A stretch of DNA of 64,000 bases, from positions 23,479,288 through 23,543,287 of the forward strand of contig NC_091307.1 of the NCBI RefSeq assembly GCF_038502225.1. The letters are read 5' to 3'. The notes beneath the pieces are model-generated. The model was not told the DNA's origin. It searched no databases and saw only the letters and a program-made list of their open reading frames with translations. Within the stretch, counting starts at the first letter, position 1; every line of letters starts with the position of its first letter. Shown here one piece after another: positions 47,531 to 58,579 of this stretch. Made by a program: the position numbers and the translations under genes. The stretch comes from Cherax quadricarinatus (lineage: Eukaryota > Arthropoda > Malacostraca > Decapoda > Parastacidae).

Positions 47531-48116
47531 ACTGTCTGCAGCAACTCACACCACTGTCTGCAGCAACACACACCACTGTAAGCACAACACACACCACTGT
47601 CTGCAGCAACACACACCACTGCAGCAACACACACTACTGTCTGCAGCAACACACACCGCTGTCTGCAGCGACACACACTACTGTCTGCAGCAACACACAC
47701 TACTGTCTGCAGCAACTCACACCACTGTCTGCAGCAACACACACTACTGTCTGCAGCAATTCACACCACTGTCTGCAGCAACACAAACTACTGTTTACAG
47801 CAACACACCACTGTCAGCACAACACACACCACTGTCTGCAGCAACACACACCACTGTCTGCAGCAACACACACCACTGTCTGCAGCAACACACACCACTG
47901 TCAGCACAACACACACCACTGTCTGCAGCAACACACACCACTGTCTGCAGAAACACACACTACTGTCTGCAGAACACACACACCACTGGCTGCAGCAACA
48001 CACACCACTGTCAGCACAACACACACCACTGTCTGCAGCAACACACACCACTGCAGCAACACACACCACTGTCTGCAGCAACACACACCGCAGTCTGCAG
48101 CAACACACGCTACTGT

Positions 48117-48468
48117 ACCGAACTTGCACACGAAAATCACTCACTACGAAAGCAAAAGACTTGGCAGACGATGCACCATCCCCCCAATGAAAAGCAGGGG
48201 TGTCACTAGCACGTTAAGAGACCATACAATAAGTGTCAGGGGCCCGAGACTGTTCAACTGCCTCCCAGTCTGGCAGTCTTCAAGCTGGCACTGGACAAGC
48301 ACCTAAAGTCAGTTCCTGATCAGCCGGGCTGTGGCTCGTACGTTGGTTTGCGTGCAGCCAGCAGCAACAGCCTGGTTGATCAGGCTCTGATCCACCAGGA
48401 GGCCTGGTCACAGACCGGGCCGCGGGGGCGTTGACCCCCGGAACTCTCTCCAGGTAAACTCCAGGTAA
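48117..48468 (+). mobile_element. LINE-C 3' end, longest copy, ACTGT target
   Basis: 352 bp including ORF2 C-terminal codons (ITHYESKRLGRRCTIPPMK, then ISVRGPRLFNCLP) and the standard 3' end. Flanked by ACTGT at 48112-48116 and 48469-48473, the same position in the satellite unit as the copy at 47367. A short deletion of the GGGATTACC-type segment relative to 1461-1727 shifts the frame. Confidence 0.87.
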
Positions 48469-49622
48469 ACTGTCTGCAGCAACACACACTACTGTCTGCA
48501 GCAACACACACCACTGTCTGCAGCAACACACACTACTGTCTGCAGCAACGCACAGTACTGTCTGCAGCAACGCACACCGCTGTCTGCAGCAATACACTAC
48601 TGTCTGCAGCAACACACACTACTGTCTGCAGCAACACACACCACTGTCTGCAGCAACACACACTACTGTCTGCAACAACACACACCACTGTCTGCAGCGG
48701 CACACACTGTCTACAGCAACACACACACCACTGTCTGCAGCAACACACACCACTGTCTGCAGCAACACACACCACTGTCTCCAGCGGCACACACCACTGT
48801 CTACAGCAGCACTCACACCACTGTCTGCAGCAACACACACCACTGTCTGCAGCAACACACACCACTGTCTGCAGCGGCACACACCACTGTCTACAGCAGC
48901 ACACACACCACTGTCTGCAGCAACACACACCACTGTCTGCAGCAACACACACCACTGTCTCCAGCGGCACACACCACTGTCTACAGCAGCACTCACACCA
49001 CTGTCTGCAGCAACACACACCACTGTCTGCAGCAACACACACCACTGTCTCCAGCGGCACACACCACTGTCTACAGCAACACACACACCACTGTCTGCAG
49101 CAACACACACCACTGTCTGCAGCAACACACACCACTGTCTCCAGCGGCACACACCACTGTCTACAGCAGCACTCACACCACTGTCTGCAGCAACACACAC
49201 CACTGTCTGCAGCAACACACACCACTGTCTCCAGCGGCACACACCACTGTCTACAGCAGCACTCACACCACTGTCTGCAGCAACACACACCACTGTCTGC
49301 AGCAACACACACCACTGTCTGCAGCAACACACACCACTGTCTGCAGCAACACACACCACTGTCTGCAGCAACACACACCACTGTCTGCAGCGGCACACAC
49401 CACTGTCTACAGCAGCACACACACCACTGTCTGCAGCAACACACACCACTGTCTGCAGCAACACACACCACTGTCTGCAGCAACACACACACCACTGTCT
49501 GCAGCACCACACACCACTGTCTGCAGCAACACACACCACTGTCTGCAGCAACACACACTACTGTCTGCAGCAACACACACTACTGTCTGCAGCAACACAC
49601 ACTACTGTCTGCAGCAACTCAC

Positions 49623-52538
49623 ACCAGTCTTCAGCAGCACACACACCACTGTCTACAGCAGCACACACACCACTGTCTACAGCAGCACACACACCACTGT
49701 CTACAGCAGCACACACACCACTGTCTACAGCAGCACACACACCACTGTCTACAGCAGCACACACACCACTGTCTACAGCAGCACACACACCACTGTCTAC
49801 AGCAGCACATACACCACTGTCTACAGCAGCACACACACCACTGTCTACAGCAGCACACACACCACTGTCTACAGCAGCACACACACCACTGTCTACAGCA
49901 GCACACACAGCACTGTCTACAGCAGCACACACACCACTGTCTACAGCAGCACACACACCACTGTCTACAGCAGCACACACACCACTGTCTACAGCAGCAC
50001 ACACACCACTGTCTACAGCAGCACACACACCACTGTCTACAGCAGCACACACACCACTGTCTACAGCAGCACACACACCACTGTCTACAGCAGCACACAC
50101 ACCACTGTCTACAGCAGCACACACACCACTGTCTACAGCAGCACACACACCACTGTCTACAGCAGCACACACACCACTGTCTACAGCAGCACACACACCA
50201 CTGTCTACAGCAGCACACACACCACTGTCTACAGCAGCACACACACCACTGTCTACAGCAGCACACACACCACTGTCTACAGCAGCACACACACCACTGT
50301 CTACAGCAGCACACACACCACTGTCTACAGCAGCACACACACCACTGTCTACAGCAGCACACACACCACTGTCTACAGCAGCACACACACCACTGTCTAC
50401 AGCAGCACACACACCACTGTCTACAGCAGCACACACACCACTGTCTACAGCAGCACACACACCACTGTCTACAGCAGCACACTCACCACTGTCTACAGCA
50501 GCACACACACCACTGTCTACAGCAGCACACACACCACTGTCTACAGCAGCACACACACCACTGTCTACAGCAGCACACACACCACTGTCTACAGCAGCAC
50601 ACACACCACTGTCTACAGCAGCACACACACCACTGTCTACAGCAGCACACTCACCACTGTCTACAGCAGCACACACACCACTGTCTACAGCAGCACACAC
50701 ACCACTGTCTACAGCAGCACACACACCACTGTCTACAGCAGCACACTCACCACTGTCTACAGCAGCACACACACCACTGTCTACAGCAGCACACACACCA
50801 CTGTCTACAGCAGCACACACACCACTCACTACAGCAGCACACTGTCTACAGCAGCACACTCACCACTGTCTACAGCAGCACACACACCACTGTCTACAGC
50901 AGCACACTCACCACTGTCTACAGCAGCACACTCACCACTGTCTACAGCAGCACACACACCACTGTCTACAGCAGCACACTCACCACTGTCTACAGCAGCA
51001 CACACACCACTGTCTACAGCAGCACACTCACCACTGTCTACAGCAGCACACACACCACTGTCTACAGCAGCACACACACCACTGTCTACAGCAGCACACA
51101 CACCACTGTCTACAGCAGCACACACACCACTGTCTACAGCAGCACACTCACCACTGTCTACAGCAGCACACACACCACTGTCTACAGCAGCACACTCACC
51201 ACTGTCTACAGCAGCACACACACCACTGTCTACAGCAGCACACACACCACTGTCTACAGCAGCACACACACCACTGTCTACAGCAGCACACACACCACTG
51301 TCTACAGCAGCACACTCACCACTGTCTACAGCAGCACACACACCACTGTCTACAGCAGCACACACACCACTGTCTACAGCAGCACACACACCACTGTCTA
51401 CAGCAGCACACACACCACTGTCTACAGCAGCACACTCACCACTGTCTACAGCAGCACACACACCACTGTCTACAGCAGCACACTCACCACTGTCTACAGC
51501 AGCACACACACCACTGTCTACAGCAGCACACACACCACTGTCTACAGCAGCACACACACCACTGTCTACAGCAGCACACACACCACTGTCTACAGCAGCA
51601 CACTCACCACTGTCTACAGCAGCACACACACCACTGTCTACAGCAGCACACTCACCACTGTCTACAGCAGCACACACACCACTGTCTACAGCAGCACACA
51701 CACCACTGTCTACAGCAGCACACACACCACTGTCTACAGCAGCACACACACCACTGTCTACAGCAGCACACTCACCACTGTCTACAGCAGCACACACACC
51801 ACTGTCTACAGCAGCACACTCACCACTGTCTACAGCAGCACACACACCACTGTCTACAGCAGCACACACACCACTGTCTACAGCAGCACACACACCACTG
51901 TCTACAGCAGCACACACACCACTGTCTACAGCAGCACACTCACCACTGTCTACAGCAGCACACACACCACTGTCTACAGCAGCACACTCACCACTGTCTA
52001 CAGCAGCACACACACCACTGTCTACAGCAGCACACACACCACTGTCTACAGCAGCACACACACCACTGTCTACAGCAGCACACACACCACTGTCTACAGC
52101 AGCACACTCACCACTGTCTATAGCAGCACACACACCACTGTCTACAGCAGCACACTCACCACTGTCTACAGCAGCACACTCACCACTGTCTACAGCAGCA
52201 CACACACCACTGTCTACAGCAGCACACACACCACTGTCTACAGCAGCACACACACCACTGTCTACAGCAGCACAAACACCACTGTCTACAGCAGCACACA
52301 CACCACTGTCTACAGCAGCACACACACCACTGTCTACAGCAGCACACACACCACTGTCTACAGCAGCACAAACACCACTGTCTACAGCAGCACACACACC
52401 ACTGTCTACAGCAGCACACACACCACTGTCTACAGCAGCACACTCACCACTGTCTACAGCAGCACACACACCACTGTCTACAGCAGCACACACACCACTG
52501 TCTACAGCAGCACACACACCACTGTCTACAGCAGCACA
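49623..52538. repeat. 24-bp minisatellite, about 121 copies
   Basis: Core CAGCAGCACACACACCACTG followed by TCTA, period 24 bp. In 50830-52200 CACACTCACC variants recur in a regular order that suggests higher-order units of about 240 bp. Since 24 is a multiple of 3, one frame yields AAVDSGVC repeats on the minus strand for over 400 codons; this is not evidence of a protein. Confidence 0.95.
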
Positions 52539-52785
52539 CCAGTAATTGAGAGATGATGGTGATAAAGATGAAGACAAAGAATAAGCAATTTGTGAATGAA
52601 GACATACACTAGTTCATGCATACAATGCACCCTACAGCAACAATACACCTTTATTATTGTTAGTTAAGCTTCTAACACGGATGGCTAGAATCCTAGCTGT
52701 GTCATACAAGTATCATACACATATCTTCTTTATAGTATAATAGTAAAATATTATCTCCTTTCTAGTATAATAATAAGGTATTACA

Positions 52786-52881
52786 AGGACCCCACTGGAA
52801 ATAAGTTACTTTGAATTTTTTGGGTTATCCCAGGTTCTCTACACATATGCTGCTATGTATGATAATATGTGTAACTGTATT
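52786..52881 (+). mobile_element. LINE-A 3' fragment, left part, target of BEL/Pao
   Basis: AAGGACCCCACTGGAAATAA to GTAACTGTATT matches the LINE-A 3' UTR; it continues after the BEL/Pao element at 61756-61784 (TGTGTATACCTGAATAAACT). The retrotransposon therefore landed in an older LINE end. Confidence 0.85.
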
Positions 52882-53580
52882 TGTGGAAAATTGCATTTAC
52901 TTGGATTTATAATTATATACATAACAGTAAACGAACAATGATAACTATTATTTATCAGTTACACAAGTAGGAATTTGGGACACCTAGGTCGCAAAAAATG
53001 TCCCCCTTCGATACCTACGACTGTCATAACCACAAGTTGCTCTGGACCTATTAATTATAAATGAAAAATACATACACCAGGAATGCTGGTAAATATATAA
53101 ATTTGTGGACTGTATATTAAAAATAATAAATGGTTATATATATACACAATTACATAACAGAAGGAAAATATATCTTAATATCACTCACCAATTTGACTGG
53201 AGATTAATGTGTCATGTACAGGACCCCCCCTTTTGCCTACATTTATGAAAATTTTTCTGGCCAGAAATTAAACATAAATTAGACAGCTTATCTGAGGTTC
53301 CTGGAGTTGTCCTGTCCTGTCGCCTGATATCTCAAGTTATGCAGGAATGCACATCCAACAATTTCGCCTCCTATTTGAGAGGTGTCAACCCAATTTTAAC
53401 CTCTAGAGCACGAAAAATTCTTCCCATTACACTAACGTTCTATTCAATTCAAAACCAAGATGGCGAGTCTCGTCTGCGCAGACGAGACTCGCCATGACAT
53501 AAATATTATTAAATACAGTATGGCCATCTATTTAAATATAAATACTGAATTTCTGGAAAATATATACAGTATTTTCCACA
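52882..53580 (-). repeat. 3' LTR of BEL/Pao element
   Basis: 699 bp. Differs from the 5' LTR mainly at 53460-53495, where a perfect 36-bp palindrome replaces about 20 bases found in the other copies. No clear polypurine tract is visible just inside it; the adjacent sequence is CTCCGGCCGGCCGCAG on the minus strand. Confidence 0.9.
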
Positions 53581-53612
53581 CTGCGGCCGGCCGGAGTTCA
53601 TTGCTAAACGAT

Positions 53613-54711
53613 TCAAATTGCTCCTTCCTTTAGGAGACGATTCCAGCCAGTTCTGGCTTGAGTGGCTGTTCTCCTAGTAGGTCTTACTACGATTTCTTCT
53701 TCCGGCATCACTTGGTCTGCGTTATCTTCCATATCACTCGTGTCACTTTCCCTCAGATTTTCATTTACGTTTGATTGAACACCTAATTCCAAGGGAATCA
53801 ATTTATTAATTGTGCGTAAACTTTCCTGGCCACGACACAACACTTTGACATTCCTGACAACACCTTGTGCATCTGGGCACAATGTCAATACTTTGCCCAG
53901 AGGCCACAATGTTCGATGTTGTTCAGTGTCAATTAACACAATGTCACCTGGTTGAATGGTCTGTCGATTTACTGCCTCTGTCGCACCATAAAAGTGTTCA
54001 CGTAGTGTAAGAAGATATTCCTTATGCCACACATTAGACCAATGATCAATTACTTTATTTAACATTTTAAATTTATTACACAACACTGCCGCATCATTGT
54101 AATCTTCATCACTTTCTTCCGGATTATCTCTATAGACAGAAGCAGCTTCCAATTTCCTCCCACATATTAGGTGAGAAGGTGTTAATACATCTGCATCAGG
54201 TGTATCACTCATGTACGAGAGAGGCCTATTATTTATACGATTTTCTGCCTCCGCTAACACTGCACGGAATTCTTCCAAATTAATTCTCTTCCAGTGTAGT
54301 ACTTTGCAGAGACACCTCTTCACTGTGCCTATCAGTCTTTCGTACAGCCCTCCCTGCCAAGGGGCTCTAGGAGTAATAAATTTCCAGGTACACCCTCGCT
54401 GGGTTAACAGAGATTGAACATCGTTACTATTATTTAATTCTATCAAGTGTTGAGCACCTGCTGCAAAATTTGTGGCATTATCCGAAATCATCAACCTCGG
54501 ACAGGATCTCCTAGCTGCAAATTTTCGAAACAGCTGTATAAACTGTTCTGCAGACAAGTCCTGTGCCACTTCTAAATGAACTGCCCGAGTAGCAGTACAG
54601 GTGAACAAACAAACATACACTTTCAGTGGAACACCATTTGACGTACCTGTTAAAATTATTGGACCACTATAGTCTACACCTGTTACATCAAATGGTTTCA
54701 CTAATTGTACA
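53613..54711 (-). pseudogene. BEL/Pao integrase core and C-terminal domain
   Basis: Integrase DDE core: FDVTGVDYSGPI (first Asp), MISDNATNFAAGA (second Asp) and PWQGGLYERLIGTVK (Glu). The C-terminal region (GDIVLIDTEQ, WPLGKVLTLCP, INKLIPLE) is the DUF5641-type domain typical of BEL/Pao. The segment is open to its natural stop at 53613; upstream it runs into a LINE-B fragment whose bases supply a spurious start. The enzyme inserts element cDNA into the genome. Confidence 0.88.
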
Positions 54712-54843
54712 CGCCCGAAATTCCTAGCCATGCTAGGTGTTCTAGTGGTACACTCTGTAATCATTATTTAACTACATGTAAACCACACAATAACCAAATT
54801 CTGTAAACTCAGCATTGTAATCCTTATAGAGAATAAACTTTGA
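54712..54843 (+). mobile_element. LINE-B 3' end inserted in integrase
   Basis: GCCCGAAATTCCTAGCCATG to GAATAAACTTTGAAT is the LINE-B end in plus orientation, opposite to the host element. It separates the zinc-binding part of the integrase from the DDE core. I could not define the target duplication. Confidence 0.85.
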
Positions 54844-55206
54844 ATGGTGGAGGACCTGGGTACATATAGGATCTGGCATCCACACGGCGACATATTACAC
54901 AAGATTTAATCACCCTTTTTACACTTTGCCATCCTTGTGGAATCCAGAGGTTTCCCTAATACAATTTAAGGTATCTTGTAACCATGCATTACATTTTTAT
55001 GGCCATTTAGAACAATTAAATTTGTTAGATGATGAGTTTTGGGCAGTAAGATAGGGTGTTTAGCATAATCACCCAATTCAGCATTTTGTAACCTACCTCT
55101 GCACCTAATTACAATGTTCTCTAAATACAGCCCCAATTTCTCTATTATGGAACCTTTCACAATTTTTCTTTCCATCATCAATTTAATCTCATTTCCATAG
55201 ATTTCC
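54844..55206 (-). pseudogene. BEL/Pao integrase zinc-binding region
   Basis: Minus strand: VIRCRGRLQNA, HPILLPKTHHLTNLIV and, after a one-base frameshift near 54960, CVICRR. These are the conserved blocks of the H2C2 integrase zinc-binding domain and the stretch before it in Pao elements. Confidence 0.82.
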
Positions 55207-55212
55207 TCCTGT

Positions 55213-55238
55213 TTACCTGGAGTTTACCTGGAGAGAGT
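55213..55238 (-). mobile_element. 26-bp LINE-C end with 6-bp target duplication
   Basis: TCCTGT at 55207-55212 and 55239-55244 brackets 26 bases identical to the LINE-C terminus (CTCTCCAGGTAAACTCCAGG on the minus strand). The net addition of 32 bases shifts the BEL/Pao frame. Confidence 0.82.
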
Positions 55239-57084
55239 TCCTGTACCCTCTTTATCCAAAATTCAAGAGGATGTGAAAACTTAAATGAAATATTCATCTT
55301 GTTTATAAATTTAAACACCAACTTAGTTACATTGATTAGTTTGGGTAAAGAAGAATACCTATTTATATCAATGGCTAAGGAAGGACAAACTATTGGAGCG
55401 GTGGTCACAGTAATTTCAACAGGAGCAATATACGCCTTTTGTACAGGCCAATTAGCTTTATTTACCAACCAGCTCAGTCCTTTAAACCATGATACAGCAT
55501 TTACAAATTTAGCATAAGGTAAGCCTCGAGACAAGAAATCAGCTGGATTCTCCTCACCAGGTATATGAATAAATGTTAACATATGCTGACCCAAACTATT
55601 ATACTTCTCTTGCATCTGATTAACTTCAGCGACTCTGTTTTGTACATACACAATTTTGCTGTTTCCATTACGAATCCATTGTAAGGATACCTCATTATCA
55701 GACCAAATTACAGTGTCGCTAATATTTATCTCCTGCAACTTATTTCTTATATAATTAGCTAATTTGACACCTACATAAATGGCTGTTAATTCCAGCTGAG
55801 GCAAGGTACGTGATTTAATTGGAGACACTTTAGCCTTAGACATAACAAGAGAAATAACACTATTACATCGAAGGTAAGCAACTGCTCCATATGCCAATTT
55901 TGAAGCATCACAAAAAAGGTGAAGTACATTTTTCCCATTTGGATTGGCCACCTGGCGTGGGAACTCCAACATTGGAATTTTTTCATAATCACCAATTAAT
56001 TCATCCCACCTGTTAATGAATTCCTCAGGTAGAATTTCATCCCAAGCACATTTAAGTTTCCATGCTTCTTGAATTAATAATTTCCCTCTTATAGTAAAAG
56101 GTGACACTAAACCTAGTGGATCAAAACATTTGGAAACTTCAGCAAGACTCTCTTAGTTAATTTATTGGGCATACTGTAATTATTAGGTTTTAACATTAAC
56201 AAATCTCTCTCAGTATCCCAAGTTAATCCCAATACATACTACATTTTGGTACTTCATCTCCAGGGAAATCTTTACTTATTTTGTCCTTTAATTTGGATGA
56301 ACTACTATTCCATTCCCTCAGAGGCATATTTGCACTTTGCATTATTTTATTAGCCTCTCCATAAGTCATTAACAGTTCCTCTTCAGTTGGCGTCACACCC
56401 AGGAAATTGTCCACATAAAATTGTTTGCTCATTACTTTACTCAATGGACTTTCCATACGTTTAAGGTGTGCATTTATCGTCGCTTGAAGTAGGAACGGAC
56501 TGGATGTAGCACCAAATAATACGCTCCTAAAGCGAAAGGTTTTCAGAGGGCTAAGTGGGTCACTAGGATTCTCAGGCCATAAGAAGCTGGTACAATCCTG
56601 GTCAGCCTCTTGTAAACCCACTCTTAGGAAAGCTTTACTTATATCAGCCGTAAAGGCATAATTCTTCATCCTGAAATTTAATAAGATATCTCCTAATTTT
56701 TCTGTCAACGGCGAACCTGTCATCAAACAGTCATTTAAACTAGATACATTTTTGTTACTCCTGGCACTACAATTAAACACAATTCTCAGAGGAGTGGTCT
56801 TAGAATCCTTCTTCACTCCGTGATGTGGCAAATAGTGACCATAAATTTTGGCTTGCTCAGGAGGTACCTCTTCTATAAATTTATTAATTAACTGCTCAGC
56901 AATTATATCATTATAGGCAGTTAACAATTCTGGTGTCTTACTCAGTTCGCGGAGCTGAGCCTTTAACTGCCCATATGCCATTCTGTAATTAGTGGGCAAT
57001 TCTGGATGGTTCAGTCTCCACGGAAGTCGTACCCAGTATTGTCCAGATTCAAATTTTACATCTTTCAGGTACTGCTCCTGAGTA
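55239..57084 (-). pseudogene. BEL/Pao reverse transcriptase and RNase H
   Basis: RT: RIVFNCSARSNKN, NDCLMTGSPL, KNYAFTADISKAFLRVGL (first catalytic Asp), RFRSVLFGATSSPFLLQATI and FYVDNFLGV (YVDD-type box with Asn in the last position). A frameshift near 56222 follows. RNase H: LFCDASKLAYGA, QLELTAIYVG and VIWSDNEVSLQW supply Asp-Glu-Asp, then HIPGEENPADFLSRG. Upstream the frame is cut by LINE-D. The enzyme makes element cDNA in Gag particles. Confidence 0.88.
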
Positions 57085-57098
57085 TATACATATACACG

Positions 57099-57211
57099 AG
57101 TGATACAGTTCATGCAGGTTATAAAACTTAATGCAATTGCACGTTTTCACAAATGGATTGTGAAAACGTGCAATTGCATTAAGTTTTATAACCTGCATGA
57201 ACTGTATCACT
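57099..57211. repeat. 54-bp perfect inverted repeat at LINE-D 5' junction
   Basis: Arms 57099-57152 and 57158-57211 with a 5-base loop are perfectly complementary. The right arm continues into the LINE coding frame; the left arm is its reverse copy, as produced by a template switch or 5' inversion during target-primed reverse transcription. Confidence 0.92.
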
Positions 57212-58239
57212 GTAGGCAACAAGAGCATTTCACCCCTCCATGGAAGATGTGTTCATTTAATATCACATACCTACAAGTCCCTCCCAAGAAGCTCATTGCT
57301 AGTAATCCCTTCCTTAAATCTCTTGTTAGAGCAACTGCTCAAGAAGAAATTTCTCACCTAGCTGGTAGTAACAAGTTATCACAAGTTATATACACTGATG
57401 GATCTAAACAGGAGTCTTCTGGCAGGGCTGCATCTGCTCTTGTTGCCACCTCCCTAGTTAAGAACGATAATAAATTTGTTGAGTTAGGCATAAGAATTAA
57501 CAACTGGGCGTCTACACTGCAAACTGAATTGTTTGCAATCCTAATGGCGCTAAAGCTAACCTATGACACTGAGCTTGACTCTGTCATCATTACTGATTCT
57601 ATGTCATCATTGAAGGCTCTTGGCTCATATAATGACTCCAACAACTTGCTCATTGGGGAAGCCAGGTATAGATACTGAAAAATTAGGGACAAAGGAATTA
57701 ATGTACAATTGCTATGGATCCCATCACACATTGGATTACTCCTTCATGATGAAGTTGATATGTTAGCCAAGAAGAGTACCCAGAAGGAGAATGTAGAATA
57801 TAACTTTGGTATAACTGTGTCTAGCATTAGGAATAATATTAGGAGAGAAGTAAATAATGAAAATGATTGTTATAGGAATGCAGTTAGAAGCCTGAGTAGA
57901 TCTATAACCCACTGTGATAACATGAACGTAGATAAGTATGTTTATGGAGCAACTTGCAATGTGAACAGACTGACTGATGTTGTAGTGGCCAGGCTTAGGC
58001 TTGGTTACAAGTACTTCTGGCAGTTTGGGAGACACACAGATGATGATCAAACTAAATGTAAATTATGTGATCAGGCATATGGTCACTCTCTTGAACACTA
58101 TGTGCTTAATTGTCCACTTATTGAGGAATACAGAGACAGACAGTATAATAACCTATGTGACATGTCAAGATATCTTATTAATGAAAATAAGATACCAGAT
58201 ATACTAAGCAAATTTCCTAAATTTGCTTGTAACAGATAA
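57181..58239 (+). pseudogene. LINE-D ORF2 C-terminus: RNase H and zinc knuckle
   Basis: RNase H blocks VIYTDGSKQESSG (Asp), LQTELFAILMAL (Glu), VIITDSMSSLKAL (Asp), then LLWIPSHIGLLLHDEVDMLA (final Asp), followed by CKLCDQAYGHSLEHYVLNC, a Cys/His finger. An RNase H after RT is characteristic of I, R1, Jockey-related and similar LINE clades. One in-frame TGA at 57676-57678 breaks it; the frame is otherwise open to 58239. Confidence 0.87.
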
Positions 58240-58572
58240 GTGAACTATAGATATGTAGATATAAATCCATATGTATTCCTGTTAACCCTTTGGGGCCTAG
58301 TTCCTAGGCCTTTTGTGTATCCATATGCTCTCGCGCTACCGTCCACAGGATGGATATGGGGTGCACAATAAACTAGCCACTTCGATGGCAAAATCTAAAT
58401 CTAATCTAATCCTGAGTAAAAGAATCGTCTGGACTTTCTTCATTTACATTTATTCCAATGCTGTCTAATTCCCACAATTTATGCACTGGCTCAACACCAT
58501 CCTCTATGGAAGAATTATACTGGGGCACGATTTCATGAGTAAGACACACAGTTATGGTATTTGTAGTTTCCT

Positions 58573-58579
58573 CTAGTCA
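58573..58579 (-). promoter_or_regulatory. UGA-CUAG stop context between protease and RT
   Basis: The stop codon TGA (58579-58577) is followed by CTAG. UGA-CUAG is an established high-readthrough context in eukaryotes. The downstream codons, in the same frame, are open for at least 55 codons up to the LINE-D junction and include WELDSIG, a conserved BEL/Pao motif just before RT. Programmed readthrough is inferred. Confidence 0.5.

Larger units (their letters stand above)
46919..49622. repeat. 22-bp minisatellite, continued and interrupted
   Basis: Same units as 40410-43488, split by a SINE (46958-47266) and two LINE-C ends (47367-47530, 48117-48468). From about 48690 to 49290 four units form a 90-bp higher-order repeat (22+22+22+24 bp) marked by CCAGCGGCACAC and CAGCAGCACTCAC variants, six copies. 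The 24-bp unit in it is the same as the unit that fills the next array. Confidence 0.92.
57085..58409 (+). mobile_element. LINE-D 3' part with RNase H, inserted in BEL/Pao
   Basis: TCCTGAGTA at 57076-57084 and 58410-58418 is a 9-bp target duplication. The insert has a 54-bp fold-back at its 5' side (57099-57211), a coding segment, a 3' UTR and an (AATCTA)n tail. It lies opposite to its host element. Confidence 0.88.

Noticed and set aside
49558..52577. Cys- and Val-rich minus-strand frames of 283-582 codons
   Set aside because: Direct translation of the 24-bp satellite (AAVDSGVC or CCCRQWCV depending on frame); no unique sequence, signal peptide or conserved edges.
53581..53612. Polypurine tract next to the 3' LTR
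   Set aside because: The minus-strand sequence here is GC-rich (CTCCGGCCGGCCGCAG), not a purine run; I could not identify a convincing tract.
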